DNA of 8,251 nt, taken from positions 6,092 to 14,342 of the forward strand of contig JAODGP010000048.1 of assembly GCA_025464345.1 (NCBI GenBank), in the 5' to 3' direction. A model generated the notes under the pieces. It saw nothing but the letters and a program-made list of their open reading frames with translations, did no database searches and was not told the origin of the DNA. Source of the stretch: Methanosarcinales archaeon (GTDB taxonomy: Archaea > Halobacteriota > Syntropharchaeia > Alkanophagales > Methanospirareceae). Position numbers and translations under genes: made by a program. Positions 1 through 7,093 of the stretch are shown in pieces. Numbering within the stretch: position 1 is the stretch's first letter; every line of letters starts with the position of its first letter.

Positions 1-10
1 ATTAACGAAA

Positions 11-62
11 CTATTTTTAATGATCGTCATCTTTTCTTCTTTTACGATAAAAGTCAGGAGGT
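11..62 (+). promoter_or_regulatory. Promoter and ribosome binding site of the DUF2124 gene
   Basis: A TATA-like stretch TATTTTTAAT lies at 12-21, which would place transcription start near 42. A strong Shine-Dalgarno sequence AGGAGGT at 56-62 is seven bases before the ATG at 70. An interrupted palindrome ATGA-TCG-TCAT (20-30) sits directly downstream of the TATA-like box, where an archaeal repressor could act. The Shine-Dalgarno site is clear; the TATA and operator readings are inferred from spacing. Confidence 0.5.
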
Positions 63-69
63 ATAAGAC

Positions 70-546
70 ATGGAGAAGCGTAGTGGAATACCCGGCTTCA
101 CCGGTGCATTTAAAGACGTGATGCAAGATGTAAAAGAGGGTTCTAAGGTGGTATTCACGGGTTCCGTCGCAGTCTGTACGCCATTCATCGAGTTGCTTGC
201 CTATACGGTGCGGGACATGGGATTCGAGATGCTGTATGTACCGAAGGCGATGGCGAAGGAGGCGAGGAAGATAAAGAAGATAGAGAACATAGGCTACAGC
301 GTGGTGGATGAGAAAGGAGATCCGGGCAACCCGGCTGCAATTGTGGTGCTCGGCGGGCTCGCAATGCCCAAGTTCGGCTGCCCGCCTGAGGACGTCAATC
401 GCATGATAGAGGAGCTATCGGGTGATGAACGTCCGAAGATCATAGGCGTTGGATTCATGAACATATTCGAGCGTCAGGGCTGGGACAGGAAGATAGACTT
501 CGACAGGCTGATAGATACAACGATGGAGGTCGAGCTAAAGAAATAG
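70..546 (+). CDS. DUF2124 family protein, conserved in methanogens
   Basis: This is a 158-residue soluble protein that I recognise as DUF2124, a small family of unknown function found mainly in methanogenic archaea and relatives. Family-like stretches are GIPGFTGAFKD near the N-terminus, FTGSVAVCTPFIELLAY (about residues 29-45), VVLGGLAMPKFGCP (about 92-105) and GVGFMNIFERQGWD (about 126-139). The alternation of hydrophobic strands with glycine-rich turns (FTGS, VLGG) suggests a Rossmann-like alpha/beta fold, but no catalytic motif is recognisable. There is no signal peptide or membrane segment. The ATG is fixed by a strong Shine-Dalgarno site seven bases upstream. The stop codon directly abuts the stop of the convergent argG with no base between. 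The length is near that expected for the family, so the gene looks intact. The biochemical role is unknown. Confidence 0.85.
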   Translation: MEKRSGIPGFTGAFKDVMQDVKEGSKVVFTGSVAVCTPFIELLAYTVRDMGFEMLYVPKAMAKEARKIKKIENIGYSVVDEKGDPGNPAAIVVLGGLAMPKFGCPPEDVNRMIEELSGDERPKIIGVGFMNIFERQGWDRKIDFDRLIDTTMEVELKK

Positions 547-1713
547 TTAGTATCTTCGTCTCTTCATAGCGGCGAGTCTCGACTGTAACCCGTGGTACAT
601 GGAATAACCTTCTGCGATACTCTGCTCTCCTTTCACATCAAACGATACTTCTTTTGTGTACAGTGCATACGGCGATTCCCGCCCGATGACTCGAGCAACA
701 CCCTTATCCAATTTCACGTATACATACCCGGTCACGCGCTCCTGCGTCTTATCTATGAACGCATTGAGTGCATCGAATAGCGGGTCCATGACCAGACCCT
801 GATAGACCAGTTCGCTCCATGTACGGTCAACCATATCCTTGAACCTCAGTTCGTTCCTCGTCAGTACAAGCCGTTCGATATCGCGATGCGCATCTAACAG
901 GATGGTGGCTGCCGGATGTTCATAAACCTCCCGCGCCTTATAGCCAAGAACACGATCCTCTATCATATCTGTCCTGCCTATACCGTGTTTACCGCCAATC
1001 GCATTCAGGTCCTTTATGAGTGCTACACCATCACGGACTTCGTCATTGATTGATACCGGTACACCGTGCTCAAAGCCGATTTTCAGTATATCTGGCGTAT
1101 CCGGTGCTATCGCAGCGGTCCACCGGAATGCAGATTCGGGAGGTGATACACCCGGGTCTTCCAGCTCACTGCCCTCTATGCTCCTGCTCCATATATTCTC
1201 ATCCACACTCCATCTCTTATCGGACTCGAACGCAATGCCGTGCTCCGCTGCGTAGCGTTTCTCCTCCTCACGTGTTAGACCCAGTTCACGCACGGGTGCT
1301 ATCAACTTGAGGCTGGAAGTTCTGAATACTGCATCGAACCTCAACTGGTCGTTGCCCTTGCCTGTACAGCCATGAGCGACGGCATCTGCACCCTCTCTAT
1401 CAGCTACCGCGAGGACATGCCTCGCTATCAGCGGTCGCGCAATTGCAGTGCCGAGGACATAGCCCTCATACATGCCGTTCGCTTTGATCAGCGGGAAGAT
1501 GTAATTGTAAACGAAATCCCGCTTCGCATCCACGAGCACGAAGGAATCACTCAGCTTCTCTGCTCGCGCTCGCGCTTCCATCAAATCCTCTTCGGGCTGT
1601 CCCACATCCACCGTTACGGCAATCACCTCGTCATAGCCATAATGCTCCCTGAGCAGTGGTATGCAGACCGATGTGTCCAGACCACCGGAATATGCCAGCA
1701 CCACCTTCTTCAT
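547..1713 (-). CDS. argG: Argininosuccinate synthase
   Basis: ArgG joins citrulline and aspartate with ATP to give argininosuccinate, the penultimate step of arginine synthesis, in the cytoplasm. The 388-residue protein is near the usual length of about 400. The N-terminal ATP pyrophosphatase loop AYSGGLDTS (residues 7-15) is intact, followed by GTAIARPLIA (88-97), the substrate-binding HGCTGKGNDQLRFD (114-127) and WSVDENIWSRSIEG (168-181). The C-terminal synthetase and tetramerisation part is complete and ends in a basic KRRRY. The ATG is preceded by a GGGGCG element (1721-1726, read on the - strand) seven bases away. The gene lies 79 bases downstream of queE in the same direction and may be read through from that operon or start from its own TATA-like box. 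No missing key residue was seen. Confidence 0.97.
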   Translation of the reverse strand: MKKVVLAYSGGLDTSVCIPLLREHYGYDEVIAVTVDVGQPEEDLMEARARAEKLSDSFVLVDAKRDFVYNYIFPLIKANGMYEGYVLGTAIARPLIARHVLAVADREGADAVAHGCTGKGNDQLRFDAVFRTSSLKLIAPVRELGLTREEEKRYAAEHGIAFESDKRWSVDENIWSRSIEGSELEDPGVSPPESAFRWTAAIAPDTPDILKIGFEHGVPVSINDEVRDGVALIKDLNAIGGKHGIGRTDMIEDRVLGYKAREVYEHPAATILLDAHRDIERLVLTRNELRFKDMVDRTWSELVYQGLVMDPLFDALNAFIDKTQERVTGYVYVKLDKGVARVIGRESPYALYTKEVSFDVKGEQSIAEGYSMYHGLQSRLAAMKRRRY

Positions 1714-1792
1714 AATCCGTCGCCCCGATTACTCTTAGCGTTTCCAGCATAAAAGAAGTTTTCACGAAGATGGGCAAAAGGACTGTCTTCTG
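1714..1792 (-). promoter_or_regulatory. queE-argG spacer with candidate argG promoter
   Basis: These 79 bases separate the queE stop from the argG ATG. On the - strand there is a TATA-like CTTTTATG at 1748-1755. The usual archaeal spacing would place transcription start near 1726, only a dozen bases before the argG start and next to the GGGGCG ribosome-binding-like element at 1721-1726. argG can therefore be expressed independently of the glmU-glmS-queE transcript. No clear operator palindrome was seen. Inferred from motif and spacing only. Confidence 0.4.
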
Positions 1793-2533
1793 TTACAAAA
1801 CACCCATGCACCTGTGCACCTGCGGTATGACCATAACGTCATCAATAAACGAGCCAGCAACTTCAGAGAGCGTGAAGAGCTCATCTATATCGGGCTTGTT
1901 ATCTGTGACCGGCTGGAGGACGAACTTTATCCTCAAATCCGCAAGCGCTCTGCTTATAACCTCTATATCACTCACCGGTGTACCTCTCATGACCACCACC
2001 TTAACGATCGTCTCGAGACCGCGATCAACGGAAATCCTTATACAGTCGAGCTCGTTATCATACAGTGACTCATAATCATCGTCCCTCACCGCTCTGTGAC
2101 TCCTCAATTTGATATCTATGGATGCGATATCGAAATCCCGTGCTATTGATTCAAATGCCCTGGCTGAGTAACCGCTGGTCTCAATGAAGTTACGGTAATG
2201 CAAACGCCTCGCCTCCTTCGCTATCTCATCCACGAAGACGGCGTTGAAGAGCGGTTCACCACCAGTATAACAGATACTGTGAGTATCCGGTGTGAGTAAC
2301 TCGCTAACGAGATGGATAACCGAGTAATGCTCCACCGGGTTCTTTATCCTTGATACTGAACCCTTATTGAGAACCGTGCAGTATGCAGGCTCAGGATACC
2401 TCGCATATGCGGTATCGCAATATATGCAGGACAGCGGGCAGCCTGCGAAGCGTATGAAAACCTGCCTCCTGCCTGCATAAGGTCCCTCGCCCTGGAACGA
2501 ACTGAACAACTCCTTTATATACCCGGCTACCAT
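1793..2533 (-). CDS. queE: 7-carboxy-7-deazaguanine synthase, radical SAM enzyme
   Basis: QueE converts 6-carboxytetrahydropterin to 7-carboxy-7-deazaguanine using S-adenosylmethionine and a [4Fe-4S] cluster. In archaea this leads to archaeosine in the tRNA D-loop. The 246-residue protein begins with the family signature IKELFSSFQGEGPYAGRRQ, followed by the cluster-binding cysteines C32, C36 and C39 in the CX3CX2C spacing typical of QueE and most radical SAM enzymes. TGGEP (90-94) is the SAM-binding strand, and the protein ends with PQVHRCMG, matching the family's usual terminal PQxH. A segment of roughly 30 residues (about 43-72) follows the cluster loop. The ATG starts one base after the glmS stop; a GTGGAG Shine-Dalgarno-like site lies within the end of glmS. 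No other archaeosine gene is in the window. Confidence 0.92.
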   Translation of the reverse strand: MVAGYIKELFSSFQGEGPYAGRRQVFIRFAGCPLSCIYCDTAYARYPEPAYCTVLNKGSVSRIKNPVEHYSVIHLVSELLTPDTHSICYTGGEPLFNAVFVDEIAKEARRLHYRNFIETSGYSARAFESIARDFDIASIDIKLRSHRAVRDDDYESLYDNELDCIRISVDRGLETIVKVVVMRGTPVSDIEVISRALADLRIKFVLQPVTDNKPDIDELFTLSEVAGSFIDDVMVIPQVHRCMGVL

Positions 2534-2534
2534 C

Positions 2535-4343
2535 TTACTCCACAGTTACACTCTTCGCCAGGTTCCTCGGCTTGTCTATCTCACAGCCACGTGTATTCGC
2601 CGTCCAGTAAGCGAGTAGATGAAGTGCAACAGTATTGGGTATCGGCGAGAGAATCGCCCTGGACGCAGGTACACGTATCACGGCATCCACATACTTCTCC
2701 ACCTCTTCATCTCCATCAACTGCAACGGCGATTACCGGTGCGCCACGCGCCTTTATCTCCTTTATATTGCCAAGCGTCTTCTCATACACATTATCATAAC
2801 TGAGAATCGCAACAACAGGTGTAGCATCCGTGAGCAATGCGAAAGGACCGTGCTTGAGCTCCCCGGCGGCATAACCCTCAGCATGGATATACGAGATCTC
2901 TTTCAACTTCAGTGCACCCTCAAGTGCTACTGGCAGGTTCACACCGCGACCGACGAAGAATACATTCTCAAAACCCGCTAAATAGCGAGCATTCGCTCTT
3001 ATAGCAGTATTTGAATCGTCAATCACCATCTGTGCGAGCTGTGGCAGCCGCTTCAGTTCCCCCAGCCACGACTCTAACTCATGCCCCGGCATATCCGCGA
3101 TGTAAAATCCGAGCAGATAGAGAATGACGAGCTGAGCAATGAAGCTCTTGGTGGCTGCCACACCTATCTCGGGTCCCGCACGGATGTATACCGTATCATC
3201 TGCGATTCTTGTTACCGAACTGCCGAGCACGTTCGTTATAGCCACCGTACGGCAGCCAAATCGCTTCGCCTTCTTCAATGCCATGAGTGTATCGGCAGTC
3301 TCACCGGATTGCGTTATCGCCATCACGGTCGTATCGTCGCCAAGCACGGTGTCTGAATAGTTGAACTCCGATGCGAGCTCGACGTGCACCGGTATTCGCG
3401 CTATATGCTCGATTATGTATTTACCGCAGAGTGCGGCATAATATGATGTGCCACATGCGACCATCAGGATCTCATGCCCGGCATCAAATCCGAGTTCTAT
3501 ACCCGTTTCGGTTAGATAGCCCCTTAGCGTATCTATAATCGCTTTCGGCTCTTCGTGTATCTCTTTCAGCATGAAATGCTCATAACCGCCTTTCTCTGCA
3601 TCTTCTATCGTCCATGGTATCACCCTCGCCACTCTCGTAACCTCAACCGCGCCGTTTTCTATTTGTATCCCGTCCTTCTTCACCACTGCGATATCGCCCT
3701 CCTCTAAATAAATCACCCGGTTCGTCTGCTCAAGTACTGCGGGTACGTCGGACGCAATAAAATTCTCACGGTCACCAAGACCGATGATGAGTGGCGATTC
3801 ACGTCTCGCGGCTATCAGTCCATCAAAACCCTTTATGGCAACTATTATAGCATAGGAGCCCTTCAAATATGAGAGAGATTCCCGGACCGCTTCTTTTAAA
3901 AGCGCATCATATGGTTTGCCGGTCTCCCGGGCTCGTTCCAGCATCTTCTCTATCAAATGCGGTATCACCTCTGTATCTGTATCAGACCTGAACCTGCAAC
4001 TGCGTAGTAAACCCTCTTTCAAGCTCTGGAAATTCTCTATTATTCCATTATGTACAACTGCGATCTCACCGCTACAGTCCAGATGCGGATGCGCATTCCG
4101 CACCGATGGCATACCATGCGTCGCCCATCTTGTGTGCCCGATACCGATGGTACCGTGGTAATGAAGTTTCTCCATCAATTCACCGATGGATTCCAGCCCC
4201 TTGTGGATGTATATCTGCTCGTTTGCACTATCCTGTACCAGTACGCCACAGGAGTCATAGCCACGGTATTCAATCCGTCGTAACGAGCCAAGAACGATCG
4301 GCAGCGCTTCTCGTTCGCCCACATACCCCACTATCCCACACAT
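2535..4343 (-). CDS. glmS: Glutamine-fructose-6-phosphate aminotransferase (isomerising)
   Basis: GlmS makes glucosamine-6-phosphate from fructose-6-phosphate and glutamine, the entry step to UDP-GlcNAc. The 602-residue protein (E. coli about 609) has an N-terminal class II glutamine amidotransferase domain with the nucleophile Cys2 exposed by Met removal (MCGIVGYVG), HTRWATHG (70-77) and VHNGIIEN (97-104). Two SIS sugar-isomerase domains follow, with CGTSYYAA from C297, QSGETADT from Q345, and EGALKLKEISY with the EGYAAGELKHGP stretch further on. The C-terminus DKPRNLAKSVTVE is the conserved family ending. The frame is open 21 bases further upstream (to 4364), but that start would bury the catalytic Cys and overlap glmU. 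The ATG at 4341-4343 lies one base after the glmU stop and is preceded by GGTGGTG. The gene is intact and probably co-transcribed with glmU and queE. Confidence 0.97.
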   Translation of the reverse strand: MCGIVGYVGEREALPIVLGSLRRIEYRGYDSCGVLVQDSANEQIYIHKGLESIGELMEKLHYHGTIGIGHTRWATHGMPSVRNAHPHLDCSGEIAVVHNGIIENFQSLKEGLLRSCRFRSDTDTEVIPHLIEKMLERARETGKPYDALLKEAVRESLSYLKGSYAIIVAIKGFDGLIAARRESPLIIGLGDRENFIASDVPAVLEQTNRVIYLEEGDIAVVKKDGIQIENGAVEVTRVARVIPWTIEDAEKGGYEHFMLKEIHEEPKAIIDTLRGYLTETGIELGFDAGHEILMVACGTSYYAALCGKYIIEHIARIPVHVELASEFNYSDTVLGDDTTVMAITQSGETADTLMALKKAKRFGCRTVAITNVLGSSVTRIADDTVYIRAGPEIGVAATKSFIAQLVILYLLGFYIADMPGHELESWLGELKRLPQLAQMVIDDSNTAIRANARYLAGFENVFFVGRGVNLPVALEGALKLKEISYIHAEGYAAGELKHGPFALLTDATPVVAILSYDNVYEKTLGNIKEIKARGAPVIAVAVDGDEEVEKYVDAVIRVPASRAILSPIPNTVALHLLAYWTANTRGCEIDKPRNLAKSVTVE

Positions 4344-4344
4344 A

Positions 4345-5517
4345 TCACACCACCAGACTGCCATCCGGGATCCTGCCCCTCAGTTCCTTCAGCGATTTTA
4401 TCGTTACACGATTACCTATTATGGTGCCCGCGGTGGCTATTATATTGTTGCCGAGCTCACAGTATTCACCCACCATCATGCCTGACTTCAACTTATGGTG
4501 CTCTCCTCCTATTTCTATGGTGCTCTCTTCACTGCGTGCCACGAGTCCGCCTTTAACCTCCGTGCCGGTATCAAATATCGAGTCATGTATGGAGCAGAAC
4601 GAGCCAATACTGACCATATCCATGATTACGGAGTTCCGTAGCTCGGTAAATGCCTCTATCCTGACGTCATTGCCTATGCTCGTTGATGGGTATATGCACA
4701 CATTGGGACCAATCTCACAGTTATCCCCTATGAGCAGCGGACCCTTCAGGTATGAATTCGCTCTTATTACCGTGTTCTCGCCCACGGATACGCTGCCCGT
4801 GATAGTAACTCCTCGCTCCACCTTGCCCTGTATCCTGCTCATACCGGTCTTCAGCACTATATCATTCAGACGGAGTATATCCCATGGATAAACCGCATCG
4901 AGCCATGCGTCATGCGTCTCGTACGCCCGTACAGGATAGCCCGCGCGGACCATCTTCATCAGGCTTACGGGTAATTCATCCTCTAAGAAATCGAATATTG
5001 TCCTGTCAAATGCGTATATACCGGTATTTATCAGATTGCTTATCTCTTCACCCGGCTTCTCAACTATATCCCTCACATAATCGCCATCCAGCATTACAAC
5101 TCCATATCTGCTCACATCCTCATGCGGCTTTATCAGTATCGCATTCTCGTCCGCGGTCAGCAGTTTCGCAATTGTTGCGGCATCAATCACGTTATCGCCG
5201 GACAGCACGAGGAATCGGTGATCAACCATGTCTTCCGCACACCGCAATGCGTCGCCAGTTCCGAGCAGGTGCTCCTGAACCACGTATTCTATCTCCACAC
5301 CGAACTTACTCCCGTCGCCGAAATAGTCCATTATCTTCTCTTTCTTGTAGCCAACCACGAATATCAGGCGTCTTATGCCGTTATTCGCAAGCGCTTCCAC
5401 AACATACTGGAGTACCGGCTTGTTCGCCACTCTTATCATTACCTTCGGCTTCGAGGCTGTGAACGGTCTCAACCGCTCTCCTTCGCCCGCTGCAAGCACC
5501 ACCGCCTGGTTAAACAT
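4345..5517 (-). CDS. glmU: Bifunctional sugar-1-phosphate nucleotidylyltransferase/acetyltransferase, GlmU-like
   Basis: By family, this enzyme acetylates glucosamine-1-phosphate and transfers UMP to give UDP-GlcNAc; archaeal members can also use other sugar-1-phosphates. The 390-residue length fits the archaeal type (about 400). The N-terminal nucleotidyltransferase domain (about 1-225) has LAAGEGERLRPFTASKPK (8-25), the metal-binding LSGDN (105-109), VEKPGE and NTGIYAFD. From about residue 230 onward there are many hexapeptide-type repeats (IGDNCEIGPNVCIYP, IGNDVRIEAFTEL) forming a left-handed beta-helix. The region where other archaeal GlmU proteins carry an Ala-Asn motif instead reads TEVKGG (around residues 319-324), so acetyltransferase activity is less certain than nucleotidyl transfer. 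It is first in the operon, one base before glmS, which supports the amino-sugar role. An AAGGT ribosome-binding-like site lies six bases before the ATG. A GDP-mannose or dTDP-glucose pyrophosphorylase is a less likely alternative. Confidence 0.85.
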   Translation of the reverse strand: MFNQAVVLAAGEGERLRPFTASKPKVMIRVANKPVLQYVVEALANNGIRRLIFVVGYKKEKIMDYFGDGSKFGVEIEYVVQEHLLGTGDALRCAEDMVDHRFLVLSGDNVIDAATIAKLLTADENAILIKPHEDVSRYGVVMLDGDYVRDIVEKPGEEISNLINTGIYAFDRTIFDFLEDELPVSLMKMVRAGYPVRAYETHDAWLDAVYPWDILRLNDIVLKTGMSRIQGKVERGVTITGSVSVGENTVIRANSYLKGPLLIGDNCEIGPNVCIYPSTSIGNDVRIEAFTELRNSVIMDMVSIGSFCSIHDSIFDTGTEVKGGLVARSEESTIEIGGEHHKLKSGMMVGEYCELGNNIIATAGTIIGNRVTIKSLKELRGRIPDGSLVV

Positions 5518-5616
5518 TTCTCGACCTTAGCGATATATTTTTCATCAATTTCATAACAGCATAGGGCATGATAACAATTAAATGTGCATGAAACTTAAAA
5601 CTGTGATGATAGTGTT
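5518..5616. promoter_or_regulatory. Divergent promoter region between glmU and the winged-helix gene
   Basis: These 99 AT-rich bases separate the leftward glmU-glmS-queE operon from the rightward winged-helix/glycosyltransferase pair. For the leftward operon there are two TATA-like candidates: AAAAATATAT (- strand, 5533-5542), which would give an almost leaderless message, and ATTTAATT (- strand, 5576-5583), which would give a leader of about 35 bases. The same AATTAAAT read on the + strand (5576-5583) would start the rightward message near 5605; another candidate is CTTAAAA at 5594-5600. The exact start sites cannot be decided from sequence alone. Confidence 0.4.
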
Positions 5617-5814
5617 ATGATCGAGGAGATAGGTGTAACCGCGGGTAAAATATGGAACCTGCTACATGATAAGGGGGAGATGAGTATTTCCGGTGTGGTC
5701 TCAGGGGTAAACACATCACGGAGCATGGTATATATGGGACTGGGGTGGCTGGCACGTGAGGACAAGCTGGAGTTCACAAAGAAGAGCAGGGGTGTCTCTG
5801 TCAGGTTGAAGTGA
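5617..5814 (+). CDS. Small winged-helix protein, DUF2582 family
   Basis: This 65-residue protein consists of one winged helix-turn-helix domain that I recognise as DUF2582. The family pattern is IGVTAGKIWNLLHDKGEMS (about 5-23), then a recognition-helix region NTSRSMVYMGLGWLAREDKL (32-51), then a C-terminal wing strand LEFTKKSRGVSVRLK. The stretch VYMGLGWLAREDKLEF is particularly close to the family consensus. No ligand-binding or metal-binding domain is attached, and the biological role of the family is not established. The length is normal for the family. The start is the ATG at 5617, with only a weak GTGAT element (5603-5607) before it. Its stop is one base before the GTG start of the glycosyltransferase, so the two are probably translated from one message. 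A role as local transcription regulator of the divergent promoter region is plausible but inferred. Confidence 0.85.
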   Translation: MIEEIGVTAGKIWNLLHDKGEMSISGVVSGVNTSRSMVYMGLGWLAREDKLEFTKKSRGVSVRLK

Positions 5815-5815
5815 A

Positions 5816-7054
5816 GTGCCTGTCAAGATATTGATGCTATCATGGGAATATCCCCCGTATAAGATAGGAGGTATTGCCGAACATGTCGGTGCACTCTCAA
5901 GGGCACTTGCAAGGGGAGGACATGAAGTGCATGTGGTTACACCAGGCAGGTATGGCGGTTACGAGCAGCAGCCGGGCGGAGTTCATCTGCACCGAATAGA
6001 AGTTGACCCGTATACGCCGGACTATATAGCGAGAATGAACGAAGGTATGAAGGAATTCGGGGCTTCTATCATTTATGGCTACGACATAGATGTGATACAC
6101 GCACATGACTGGATGGTGAGCGATGCCGCGATTGAACTTGCGAAGACTCATCGGATCCCGCTTGTAGCGACCATGCACAGCACAGAATTTGGCAGATCAG
6201 GAGGTATAAAGGAAGCGTATCAGATGCGTATACATGAGAAAGAACAGAGACTCGTGAGTACAGCAGACCATGTAATAGTCTGTAGCGAGAGCATGAAGAA
6301 GGAACTGAAAGGTCTGTTCGGCATCGGGGATAATATCTCGGTTGTTCCAAATGGTGTAGAGGTCTCGAAGTTCAGTTTGAAAATTGATAGAGGCGCACTG
6401 AAGTCGCGGTTCTGTGGCTCACGTGATACGAAGATGATACTATTCCTCGGTAGACTGGTCTATCAGAAGGGTGTGAACGTCCTGATAGGAGCGATGCCAC
6501 GCATTTTGGCTGAATGCCCGGATACGAAACTGGTGATTGTAGGAGAGGGACCGATGAGGATGCAACTGGAACGTGAAGCGTTCTTACTCGGCGTAGCTGA
6601 GCATGTGGTATTCACGGGCTATCTCGACGATTACACAGTCAGGTGCTTATTGAAAGCTGCGGATGTGTTAGTTATGCCATCTGTGTATGAACCTTTCGGT
6701 ATCGTGGTACTGGAGGCGATGGCGGCGAGGGTACCGGTTGTTGCGTCTGACGTCGGCGGCATTTCAGAACTGATAAACGATGGTGAAGGTCTGAAAGTAC
6801 CGCCAGACAACTCATACGCACTTGCTGACGCCATAGTATCTGTGCTAACGGGCGAGGATGTTCTGGATATGGTGGAACGGGGCTATAATAAGGCGATTGC
6901 CATGGATTGGGATGGTATCGCAGAGGCTACTGCGGGTATATACATGCATATACTAACTTCAGCGGCAAAAAGAGAAGAGCTGAAATCGCAGAGTGATGGA
7001 AATGACTACAGAGAAGTGGAGACGGGGGATCTGTGGCAGTACAGGTACTCCTGA
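5816..7054 (+). CDS. Glycogen-synthase-like glycosyltransferase (GT-B fold, GT4/GT5)
   Basis: This 412-residue enzyme probably transfers glucose from a nucleotide sugar to a polysaccharide. The N-terminal GT-B domain opens with ILMLSWEYPPYKIGGIAEHV (5-24), containing the KxGG nucleotide-sugar-binding motif seen in archaeal and bacterial glycogen synthases, and has DVIHAHDW around residue 95. The C-terminal domain has FLGRLVYQKGVNVLI, IVGEGP and the catalytic EX7E motif (E292 and E300, in EPFGIVVLE). The last 25-30 residues are polar and probably disordered. There is no signal peptide or membrane span, so it is cytoplasmic. The start is GTG at 5816, one base after the winged-helix stop; the next ATG at 5834 would cut off the first beta strand. 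Either a glycogen synthase or a surface-glycan GT4 enzyme is possible, because the donor and acceptor cannot be read from sequence. Confidence 0.85.
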   Translation: MPVKILMLSWEYPPYKIGGIAEHVGALSRALARGGHEVHVVTPGRYGGYEQQPGGVHLHRIEVDPYTPDYIARMNEGMKEFGASIIYGYDIDVIHAHDWMVSDAAIELAKTHRIPLVATMHSTEFGRSGGIKEAYQMRIHEKEQRLVSTADHVIVCSESMKKELKGLFGIGDNISVVPNGVEVSKFSLKIDRGALKSRFCGSRDTKMILFLGRLVYQKGVNVLIGAMPRILAECPDTKLVIVGEGPMRMQLEREAFLLGVAEHVVFTGYLDDYTVRCLLKAADVLVMPSVYEPFGIVVLEAMAARVPVVASDVGGISELINDGEGLKVPPDNSYALADAIVSVLTGEDVLDMVERGYNKAIAMDWDGIAEATAGIYMHILTSAAKREELKSQSDGNDYREVETGDLWQYRYS

Positions 7055-7093
7055 GTTTGGTTACTGGATAACTTCTATCGCTTTCTGTGCCAG

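Noticed and set aside
1372..1752. Open + strand frame of 126 codons antisense to argG
   Set aside because: The argG reading frame is complete with all family motifs; the antisense translation has no family features.
4344..4364. Longer glmS start that would add seven residues (MAVWWCD) before MCGIVG
   Set aside because: Class II amidotransferases need the Cys directly after the initiator Met; the ATG at 4341-4343 supplies this and sits one base after the glmU stop.
4106..4891. Open + strand frame of 261 codons across the glmS/glmU junction
   Set aside because: It lies antisense to two well-supported genes, its translation is low-complexity Ser/Pro/Ile-rich with no recognisable domain, and it has no clear ribosome binding site.
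4884..5556. Two + strand open frames antisense to glmU (4884-5462 and 5122-5556)
   Set aside because: Both mirror the codon pattern of glmU, lack recognisable domains and overlap each other.
5834..5836. ATG as an alternative start of the glycosyltransferase
   Set aside because: It would remove the first beta strand (VKIL) of the GT-B domain; the GTG at 5816 keeps it and is tightly coupled to the upstream gene.
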